Shown here: piece after piece, positions 21,165 through 29,678 of the stretch
How positions within the stretch are numbered: the stretch's first letter is position 1
Layout of the letters: every line of letters begins with the position of its first letter
Assembly (NCBI GenBank): GCA_014281115.1
Contig: JACONQ010000021.1
Location: 434,001-498,000 of the forward strand
DNA length: 64,000 nt
Source of the DNA: Laburnicola sp. R22_1
Taxonomy: Eukaryota > Ascomycota > Dothideomycetes > Pleosporales > Didymosphaeriaceae
Direction: 5' to 3'
Notes under the pieces: model-generated
The model's database searches: none
What the model saw: only the letters and a program-made list of their open reading frames with translations
Told to the model about the DNA's origin: nothing
Made by a program: the position numbers and the translations under genes

Positions 21165-21829
21165 ACGTGTCCGTGCGCGTGATGCGCCGCTTTTTACTAG
21201 GAAAATCAAGAAAAACAAGGAAGTTTAAAGCAGTATAATTCTTTAACTACCTTTCCTTTTTAAAATCTTCCTTTATTAAAGTTATTAAGAAAGACCATCT
21301 CTATAACTTTAGAATTTTAGTTTTCTAATAATAATTAGTTTTAAGAAAAAGTATAAAGTGCTAAAATTTAAGTCCCTAAAATTTAAAAATAATACTTTTT
21401 AGGTATAAAGTATACTATTTAGAATACATTTTGTATTAGAACTTTTTCTTATAAAGAGCTACTTAAGAAGATAGATTATCTTTCCTAATTTATTTTTCTT
21501 AAAAAATAAAAAGATAATCTAACTTTTAGTTAGGAGTTTTATTAAAAAGAACCTAATATAAAATGTGTTCTAAATAGTATACTTTACACCTAAAAAAGTA
21601 TTATTTTTAAATTTTAGGGACTTAAATTTTAGCACTTTTATACTTTTTCTTAAAACTAATTATTATTAGAAAACTAAAATTCTAAAGTTATAGAGATGGT
21701 CTTTCTTAATAACTTTAATAAAGGAAGATTTTAAAAAGGAAAGGTAGTTAAAGAATTATACTGCTTTAAACTTCCTTGTTTTTCTTGATTTTCCTAGTAA
21801 AAAGCGGCGCATCACGCGCACGGACACGT
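21165..21829. mobile_element. Fold-back MITE with TA target duplication
   Basis: A 665-bp AT-rich palindrome. The left arm starts ACGTGTCCGTGCGCGTGATG and the right arm is its reverse complement. The arms match almost perfectly for about 275-280 bp (roughly 21165-21445 and 21550-21829), apart from small indels such as TATAAAGTG against TATAAAAGTG and a few substitutions. They then diverge into a central loop of about 100 bp. TA dinucleotides at 21163-21164 and 21830-21831 fit a Tc1/mariner/pogo-type TA duplication. No coding capacity. The GC-rich outer 35 bp contrast sharply with the AT-rich interior. Confidence 0.88.
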
Positions 21830-21950
21830 TACGGCGGGTGAAAATCTTATCATAGCTTTGCGCTGTGATTGACATTGCTATGTCCCTCTCTTTACTCGCT
21901 TTAGCTATGAAATTTTTGGTGACGGAGATGAAATCGTGATATCACCTGCC

Positions 21951-22030
21951 GGTGAGGAGACCCGTATAGGGCGAGGTCGAATTTTTGTTCCCGGGCAATA
22001 TGTCAGTCAAAATGAGCCGAACCAAATTTC
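21951..22030 (-). repeat. Dispersed repeat, copy B (inverted)
   Basis: The reverse complement reads GGTTCGGCTCATTTTGACTG, then ATATTGCCCGGGAAC, AAAATTCGACC and TCGCCCTATACGGGT, followed by CTCCTCACC. It is more diverged from copies A and C over the first half. It matches copy C well over the TCGCCCTATACGGGT segment, which copy A lacks. Confidence 0.65.
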
Positions 22031-22740
22031 ATGCATACACAAGATAAGTGGCAATCGTCGACCTGAGTAGCTCCCTAATGATGCAGTTCTCATGCTGGCG
22101 AGTGTGCGTCTCGAATCGCAGCCCAAGTGGGCCAAGGCTCTCTTTTTCGTATTGTTTTCTATCTGTTCATATTCACTGCTTTACCTTGGTTCACTGCGTT
22201 TTCTAGCATCCTTACTACGTTCCCTCACTGCCGTTATATTGTGTACCAAAAGTGCGCGCAGTTTCTCTTTGAATCTATCTATAGAGGACTATGATAAAAG
22301 TCTGATTCCGGCGCAAACGGTATGAACCTCGTCGCGGAGTCAAAGTACAATGCGATGCGATGATTGTGAAAGACCGATTAATCACACAAGACTTCTACTG
22401 TCGCCTGCGCAACCTATCACCATGGTGGACAGATCGGTTAGTGGAAATCAGCATTTGCTCACCATGTGAGATTTTAGCCCCAACCGCTTATGACTCGGCC
22501 AGGCATCGGAAAGAACGCGAAGGTGCGCCGAAAACCGATGGAAATGTCCTGTCTTTCGCGAACCGTACTTCTACCATAGCCTATTGTCCCGTCTGGGGCT
22601 TGCGCAGTGTTGGAGAGGGAAGGGAGAGGAATATGTACGAACACGATGTTCATTATGTGCTGTGCAGGAGAGTATGTTTCAAGGGACTGGTACGGCGTAA
22701 GAGTTCTGGGGTCGTCTTCTAACGAAAGTGCAGGTGTGAT
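22031..22740. other. Spacer between repeat copy B and the GTPase gene
   Basis: About 710 bp. A plus-strand frame at 22092-22325 (77 codons) has a hydrophobic stretch (FFVLFSICSYSLLYLGSL), but no family and no splice support. I do not call it. Confidence 0.4.
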
Positions 22741-23681
22741 TTATGTCGGGGCTTTGAATTTTAATCGTATGCCTGGGAGTGCGTCTCGTAGTCTCCCAAG
22801 CCGAGGAAAGATGCTACCTTTTTTCGAATTATCTCGTATAGCTCCCTCGTCTTCATCTCTGTTACGCGATCTATGTTTGCTTGCCTCCGCGTTTGATTGT
22901 GTCGAGCTTTCCTTGCTCTTCACCATTTCCACGTCCTCCGCGTCCCTTCTCCGCGCCTTTTCGATGTTCCGCACTAGCGCCCTCATCACATCTTCCAGCC
23001 TTCCCTTATCCCACGAGTCGGTCTCAAAGAATCGAAGTCCCAACATACGTGCCCATTCGTCTGCGAGACTACTCATAACTTCCCTCCTTTCACTCCCGTT
23101 CTCCCCCGTCACGAGATCCGACTTATTCCCCACGAGCACGCACCCAACCCTCTGCTTACCTACAACTCGACATGAATTAGCAAGATTTCTCACAGGAGAT
23201 GCAATTCCAGGAATGACTCACCGGTCGGATATCTCAAACCCGGCTCAAATTGAGCTGCCCGACTCCCCCAGACGTACCTATGCCCTTCCTGCGTAACATG
23301 CTCATAGCTCTTCTTGTCCGTGACATCATAGAGCAAAACTACGCCGTCGGCCTCTCTTAGACTGCATTCGAAAACATGGGCAAGGAATCCGGGTTCTTTG
23401 CGGCGAAGAGGCGTGATGCTCAGGTCCTCGATGTTGAGGGTCCAAATTTCACCGTCTACGCCGAGGGTTCTGCGGCTGCGGGAGTCTGGAGATGGGGTGA
23501 ATGGGTCGTAGCGGACCATATGCTTGTCGAAAACGAACTGCGTGAATGGTTGTTAGTGAGTGGTGTTGGTGGGTGGGATGGGGGTTGTTACTCGGTCGGT
23601 GAGGCTCGTTTTGCCCACGCCAGATTCTCCTAAAACTACGATGCGGAGATCATGGGTGACATTTGGCAAGCGAGTCGACAT
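22741..23681 (-). CDS. Atypical Ras-like small GTPase lacking the G3 motif
   Basis: Three exons, 23681-23592, 23537-23222 and 23159-22741, give 274 aa. The Ras-superfamily fold is clear: G1 P-loop GESGVGKTS (residues 18-26) followed by LTDRFVFDKH, a strand LLYDVTDKKSYEHV in the position of LLVYSVTDRxSF, and the base-recognition motif G4 NKSD (147-150). The DxxG of switch II (normally DTAGQE after strand 3) is absent: VDGEIWTLNIED runs into LSITPLRRKEPGFLAH. G5 is weak (ETDS for ETSAK). The C-terminus has no Cys for prenylation and instead a charged linker (KARRRDAEDVEMVKSKE) ending FKAPT. It may bind nucleotide without normal hydrolysis, or be a scaffold. That is inference. Start chosen because the first ATG leads straight into the G1 strand. 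Confidence 0.8.
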
Positions 23682-24254
23682 GGTTTTGGCTACGAGGCTT
23701 GAGTGTTTGTATCTTAGAAAGTAGGTGTTGGACCGAGCAGTGATGGTGACATATAAGGCGGGCGCTAGTCCTGAAAAGTGCAAACGTCACGTGCTATACA
23801 ATTCGGCGGCACTGAGATCTTGTATCTAAGCGACGGACACTACCAGCAAGTTACCTGCTGACACTGAAGGAAGAAGAGTTCACCATTTCTCTCCTGAGCG
23901 AATTCATGTATTTTTTACAATATACCGCCAGAGCCAAGATGAACGTTTCCAGATTTGGAATTCCGGGCCATGCCAAGCTGTGGCACATCACGGTTAGGCT
24001 AGCAGGTGTCCCTTTTCACGCAGGGACCGTGTACCCAAGCCCTGCTGCCGCCTCCCTCAAGTCCTTCACCCAGACTCCAGATGCGGTTGAGGTGCTTGCC
24101 TTGCCCTATCCGGACCCCAGCTGTCGCTTCCGTGTTGCCAGGCGATTGAGGCCCCGTAGGCAGGAAGCCGACCCCGACGTTCACCGTCCTGACACCACCT
24201 CCAACGAACGATAGGTGTCCGGCATAAAGGGCATCGCATCTAGCGCTGTGCAAC
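23682..24254. promoter_or_regulatory. Divergent spacer GTPase / Ppn2-like gene
   Basis: A 573-bp region between divergent genes, presumably holding both promoters. A short plus-strand frame (23906-24214) has no domain and overlaps the expected leader of the phosphoesterase gene, so I reject it. Confidence 0.4.
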
Positions 24255-25443
24255 ATGTCACGCGACCACACCCACCGCCGCCCGCTCATCGATCTCGCAG
24301 CAAGCGACCACGATCTCGACGTCTCGGACGAAGAAGACACCTTCTACGCCGTCGACGAGGGCGATTCCCTGCTGTCGCCCAAGTGGCGTTCCATAATAAC
24401 GCGCACAACACATCGCGTTCCCCGCAGACTCCAGCGCTATTTCGTCATCTACATCCTCATCGCCGTCGTGCTCGTCATAAGCTGGTTCGCGTACTTTGGA
24501 CCGCAGTACGCTGTCTATAAACAGATGGAAGCTGCGTCGGCACAGGAGCCCAACAAGAGCACGAGGCCCGGGTTCAAGGACATGGTGCAGGTGAAGGACC
24601 TGGAGCAGGAGAAGCTGCCGAGCGGGGACCGCAGACTGGTTGTGGTGGGAGATGTACACGGGTGTAAGAAAGACCTGGAGAGGCTCCTGAAGAAGGTGGA
24701 ATTTCAAGAAGACAAAGACCACCTGATATTGGCGGGCGACTTTATTGCGAAAGGTAAGATTGCATTCGAAGCATGGGATGACTACAGCTGACCCAACGAC
24801 AGGCCCCGACTCTCCTGGTGTCGTCTCACTCGCCGAGCGCCTCCACGCCTCCAGCGTCCGCGGCAACCACGAAGACAAGGTGCTCCTCTCCATCGCCTCT
24901 TACTCCGCTTACCGCAACCCCGCCGTCCCCCGCATCGACGATTCCGAACTCGTGGACTACACACCCGGCGCAAACGTGACGATTGCGTCCCACGACAGCC
25001 CCAAACTCCACGGTCTCGCCAAAGCCTTCAACGAGGCTCAAGTCTCCTACCTGAAATCATGCCCGGTCATCCTCCGCGTCGGCAACGTAGGCAGTCTGCA
25101 CGACGTCGTCGTTGTGCATGCCGGCCTCGTCCCCGACGTCCCGCTCGAGCAACAAGACCCGTATCAAGTCATGAATATGCGGACCATCGATCTGCACACG
25201 CTGTTGCCCTCTGAAAGCCGAGATTTCAGGCCCTGGGAGAAATACTGGAATCACCAGCAAAAGAAGAAGCCCAAGCAGGAACGCATGACAGTCATATATG
25301 GCCACGACAGCAAGAGAGGCAGGAACATCCAGAAGTATAGCAAAGGGCTTGATTCAGGGTGTGTCAATGGCGGCCATCTAACTGCTATGGTTATCGAGGG
25401 GGGCGGGAAGCATCATTATGTGCGGGTCTCGTGTAAGGGTTGA
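24255..25443 (+). CDS. PPN2: Calcineurin-like phosphoesterase, Ppn2-type vacuolar endopolyphosphatase
   Basis: Metal-dependent phosphoesterase of the PPP-like family. The closest characterised relative I can place is yeast Ppn2, a vacuolar membrane endopolyphosphatase. Two exons, 24255-24753 and 24803-25443, give 379 aa. There is an acidic cytosolic N-terminus (DLDVSDEEDTF), one transmembrane segment at about residues 62-79 (YFVIYILIAVVLVISWFAYF), then the lumenal catalytic domain. Metal-binding motifs appear in order: GDVHGC (132-137), GDFIAKG (161-167, split by the intron), GNHED (187-191), a His in VVVHAGLVPDVP and YGHD near the C-terminus. Single-pass type II topology plus this motif order supports Ppn2 over soluble bis(5'-nucleosyl)-tetraphosphatases. 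The exact substrate is inferred. Confidence 0.82.
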
Positions 25444-25649
25444 GTCGATTATTGTATTTTTATGTATTGCGTGGGCGTGGGCGTCTGCTTGTGACGCTGG
25501 CCGCTAATTTCGGTCTTTGTTCAGTGGAGCATAATGCCACATGGTTAGTACTAGACGATCGGATTGTAAATGTGGTGGCTCTCACCGGCTAGTGTTGTCG
25601 AAAGAATTGGGTAGAATTAATTAATCCTTCCGTACTGGACATCAAACTA

Positions 25650-27439
25650 AGCTAGCCGATACGTAAGCTGGCCACCCGGGTAAGCTGGCCACCCCACCAA
25701 AACGCGACACCTGCACAAAACATACAATTTCTCAGCAACGCTACTTACAATTGCCATTGACTACACATAGATTCAAGCGCTGCAGCTGCTGTAGCTATAT
25801 TAGCTGTTTCTGAGGTGCTTGATACAGTAGATCTACGTGGTTGAGCTGCTGAAGCCTTAGCTGCGCGCATAGCCTCCCTAATACTCTTTACCTCTGCAAA
25901 GCGTTGATTTGGGTCTACTTGAACGCGCTTACGCTGACGCTGAGAGGTAGATATCTCTAGCTGCTGCTCAAGTCGTCTTTTCTCTGCTTCTAGGCCTGCA
26001 GCTCTAGTATTTGCAGCTGCTAGAGCCTTACCTGCTTTCTGTAGGAGTAGCCGGGTTGTACGACCTAGATTCTCGACGCTCTGGACGCTGCGCTGCGCTA
26101 TATAGAGATCGCGAGGACCCTGAGGAGTAGAGAGGAAGCTCTGGAGCTGCTGTTGAGGCTGCTGCTGACGTGTAGGCGTAGTAGGCCTCTGAGAGACCTG
26201 CGACGAGCTGAGCACGTGATTGATGTTGAATGGGCAGATACTAGATGCCTGCTAGCCAGCTCGAATCACACGCTCTGTGAAGCCTTCCTCCCTAGCTTGA
26301 TAATAGCAGGTGATAAAGCGCTCCTTCTTAACAGGCGCAGCGTTGTTGAGTGATGCGAGCTCCTGGATCTGACGTCTGTAACTAGACTTGATCACAGAGA
26401 AAGGAGCGAGATCTAGAGGCTGTAGGACGTGTGAGGTGTGCGCAGGTAGATATAGGAGCTGTATATAATGCAGCCTGCAGAGCTATAGAAAGTCTATATT
26501 AATATGGCTGCCGTGACCGTCGAGTATTAGGAGCCTGTGCTGGCTATTAGATACAGCTATCTTAGGTATAAATATACGCTGCAGCCACTCTACACCTATC
26601 GCTTTCAATGTCTATCCGTTCTTAGAGGTTGTATAGATCTAGTTAGGTACGTAGGACGAGGAGAACTATATTGTCTGTAGGCTCTGGCCCTTGAAGATGA
26701 CCGCGCAGCGTAGCTTCTGTCCTATCGCAGATACACACTTGATTATAGAGACCTACTCGCGATTCTCTAGAGATCGTATATAAGCCTTCTTTTTCTAACT
26801 ACTAGAGAGTACTCTAGTGTTAGTACATACCCCTAGAGCAACGCTAGTCTTATCCATATTATATATATTCTCCGCCTATATATTAAGCCGCCGTCGAGTC
26901 TGCTTATAGAGCTCTAGGAACGCGCGTAGCTGCTCTAGTGTTGCTACATCAGCTCTCTGAGCCTCTAGCTTTCTGCTAACTATAGAGGCAACGCGTGGCT
27001 GGCGCCGGAGGAAGTGTGAGAGCTAGAGCTTGCCAACAGGCTGGTTGTCGCCATTCATACGCAGAATTCGATTCGCCATTTCTCGAGCGCGAGCGTGCGA
27101 GGGAGGGCAGGCGCGTGCGTCTTCTTCGAGGATCGAGTCTACTAGGAAGTCCTCCTGTAGAGGAGTCAGACGCTGCCGGTGTTGGTGACTGACGCGTCGG
27201 TTTTGTACGCCATTGATGCGCGTCGATAGGGTCGATCGAGGAACACCGTACGCGGTAGCCGCAGCGCGATGACTAGAATAAATGCCTGCATTGAAATCCC
27301 TGATAGCTGATTGTATAGCATGCTCACGGGCGTCTATATTAATGAGCGTTGTGGAGAGATGTGGCGTGTTTTGTGCAGGTGTCGCGTTTTGGTGGGGTGG
27401 CCAGCTTACCCGGGTGGCCAGCTTACGTATCGGCTAGCT
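25650..27439 (-). mobile_element. pogo/Fot1-type DNA transposon inactivated by RIP-like mutation
   Basis: A 1,790-bp element flanked by TA (25648-25649 and 27440-27441). It has perfect 73-bp terminal inverted repeats that begin AGCTAGCCGATACGTAAGCT and contain near-repeats of TAAGCTGGCCACCC. They end with GACACCTGCACAAAACA. Between them, on the minus strand, one unbroken frame (about 27330 to 25745) reads as a Fot1/pogo transposase. It has an N-terminal HTH (YGVPRSTLSTRING), a CENP-B-type region, catalytic Asp in NIYNMDKTS, LILDGHGSHI and HVLQPLDLAPFS, and a C-terminal coiled tail. It is interrupted by nine stop codons, all TAG, with no frameshift. Confidence 0.9.
25745..27330 (-). pseudogene. 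RIP-mutated DDE (pogo/Fot1) transposase
   Basis: Remains of the transposase of the surrounding element. The reading frame is continuous for about 1.58 kb, but nine TAG codons break it: after QPVGKL, RRRLNI, VLSSS, SLENRE, SLQTI, SSYVPN, SKNG, NIDFL and VIRAG. In each place a Trp is expected, so TGG has become TAG. This is a CpA-to-TpA change on the opposite strand, the preferred RIP context. The last 156 codons (26215-25745) are open and Gln/Ala/Arg-rich. No ATG is visible at the expected start. An ATA near 27336 may be a mutated ATG. The protein cannot be made as it stands. Confidence 0.88.
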
Positions 27440-27960
27440 TACCCTTTTCCCATTCCGTCCCTGGCCTACAACGCGCTAACCCGGCGCTAACCGGAGTTAA
27501 GCATCCTAAGCGCCACGGTATTTTCTACACCCATGGACCCAATTCCGATTATTCTTGGCGCTGAAGCCGAAGAGCGATATATTTCGGGCCTGTGGACTTT
27601 GAGCGCAAACAAGGATGTTGACGAGCTAGGCTAGTAGCAGTGTCGCGCCTGCCGTTCATGCTGACATCTGTCCGCATTGGGCGTAGCATGACGACTTGCG
27701 GATACAAATACTACCAACACGGGTCGCGGGTGGATATGTGAATGGAGGTCATGTTGAGAGTAGAAATTCGTATGGCTGGTTCTACGCGTCTTGGACTACA
27801 TTGAACATGTTTACGACGGATTTAAGCAGTCTAAGGACGCGTGCGATTGGCGATGGGGCATAGGTATATATACCCTTTGCGTGAACCGTCTCATCCATCA
27901 TTATTATATCCTCCTTCTCCTGCTTTTGACTTCCAAGACTGTTTGCTTCGAGTGCTCATC
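27440..27960. other. Spacer between the transposon and the SDR gene
   Basis: About 520 bp with no supported gene. It should contain the promoter of the SDR gene at 27961. TATATATACC near 27867 is a possible core promoter signal about 95 bp before the ATG. Confidence 0.4.
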
Positions 27961-28984
27961 ATGTCCGAGAAAACCCCCGTATGGTGCGTACCAACACCAC
28001 CACAACAACTCCCTGTTCGTACTGCTAACGTTCCAGGTTCATCACCGCCGCGAGCTCTGGCTTTGGAGCCTACATGGCACTAGAAGCCTTATCCCGTGGC
28101 CACCATGTCATCGCCAGCGGACGTAGCATCGCAAAACTCACCAGTCTAAAAGACAAAGGTGCCCACATCATGACTCTGGACGTCACCTCGCCCATGTCAG
28201 AAATCGAAAGAGTCGCAGAACAAGCCAATGCCAAATACGGATATATCACGCATCTCGTAAACGCCGCGGCGTATGCGCTCATCGGCGCTGTGGAAGAGAC
28301 TTCGTACGCCACCGCCCCCCTTCCCCCTGCCTGTCTTTCATTTCTGCTCTACGATAGCGCGATCCCGACCAACTTGAGATGTACAACCGACTAACAATCG
28401 CCCCTCCCAGCCCCAAAGAAGACTTCGACACCTTCAACACCAACGTCTTCGGCATGCTCAACGTAACCAAAGCCTTCCTCCCCCACCTCCGCGCCACCCC
28501 CGGCCACCGCACCATCTGCAACTTTGGCAGCATCGCCTCGTGGACCGGCCGCGGCGGCTGCGCCCTCTACTACGGCACAAAATGGGCGTGCAGCGGGCTC
28601 TCCGAGGCGCTCCGTGACGAGCTTGCGCCCTTTGGTATTGCCGTCACCGTCGCCGAGCCGGGCTACTTCCGCACGGGGTTTTTGAACCCGGGTGCGATGG
28701 TGCAGAGTGCGCAGAAGATGGGGATGTACCAGGAGAGTGTGGCGGGGGAGTTTAGGAGGCTGTTGGAGGAGACGGATGGGAGGCAGAAGGGGGATGTGGC
28801 GAAGGGGGCGAGGGTGTTGGTGGATGTGTTGGGGAGGGAGGGGGTTGCGCTGGGGAGGGAGGTGCCGCTTAGGGTGGCGTTGGGGAGTGATAGTGTGCCG
28901 GTTATTCGGGGGAAGATGAGGGAGACGGAGGCGTTGTTGGGGGAGTGGGAGAAGGTTACTATGGATACGGATCATGTGGATTAG
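27961..28984 (+). CDS. Short-chain dehydrogenase/reductase (classical SDR)
   Basis: NAD(P)-dependent oxidoreductase with unknown substrate. Three exons, 27961-27983, 28037-28303 and 28411-28984, give 287 aa, usual for classical SDRs. The cofactor motif is FITAASSGFGAYMALEAL, where the family normally has TGxxxGxG, so the first Gly is Ala. A basic residue after strand 2 (IASGRSIAKL) hints at NADPH preference. Further landmarks are LDVTSP, LVNAAAYALIG (in place of NNAG), catalytic Ser in NFGSIASWTG, and YxxxK in YYGTKWACSGLSEAL followed by VTVAEPGYFRTGF. The tiny first exon (MSEKTPVW) is supported by a good donor and matching phase. The gene lies 0.5 kb from the transposon. It is a stand-alone accessory-type gene with no visible cluster partners. 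Confidence 0.88.
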
Positions 28985-29678
28985 GGGGTGGTGTGGTGTG
29001 GTACTGCGGATTTGGGTTAGAAGTGGGTGGATTGAGAGAGAAGTGATGAGAACGAATTGCGGCTGTTTTGCTTGCGTTCGGTGTGGGTTTCTTTTTGAGT
29101 CTCATGGGTAGATTGTTTGAGGTTGCCTTTGCTATGGAAGGCAATGGAGAATCTTGGTTTTGCTGTTAAGTCTTATAATCTATAAAAGATTGATTTGACT
29201 ATAAGCGGATAGGGATAAATGAAACGTCAATGGATAAATGATGGATTCCTAGTAAATTCCTGCTACAAAGCGTCAATAATTGACACGCCAGTTTTATTAT
29301 TAAGACCAGTCGGCTAGCGGGACAATATATCCTGTTTCTTCGCACAATGCAACATCCTGATAGTACTCCCACATTTATCACTTACCCATCTATTAACATC
29401 TGCACGCACTATACCCGTTATCTCAATCTCAATCCCAACCTCAAGACTCATCACATATACATCTAACTGTAAAAGACTCTCCACTAGCTTTAGATCGGAG
29501 AAAAATTTGTTAAGGTATCCTTAATACCACGTACCAAAACAAACGAATACGTTTAAACAGAACAAGTTATTATCCTATTGAATATAACTTAGACTTAATA
29601 ATGAACAACAAACTACCCCCACCTAACCAACAAGTTCATAACCAACAGTACACCCCAAGCTACTAATAGCTTGGCCGA
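28985..29678. other. AT-rich spacer between convergent genes
   Basis: About 690 bp, AT-rich from 29160 onward, between the SDR gene and the end of the kinase-like gene. No open frame with a domain. Probably 3' untranslated sequence of both genes. Confidence 0.45.

Noticed and set aside
23906..24214. 102-codon plus-strand frame upstream of the Ppn2-like gene
   Set aside because: No domain. Sits in a divergent promoter region.
27441..27545. Possible 5S rRNA fragment (GGAGTTAAGC)
   Set aside because: Only a 10-base resemblance to the universal GAAGTTAAGC. The flanking pairing and other 5S boxes do not fit.
28391..28975. 194-codon minus-strand frame opposite the SDR gene
   Set aside because: Antisense shadow with His/Pro/Leu-rich composition. 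The SDR motifs are on the plus strand.
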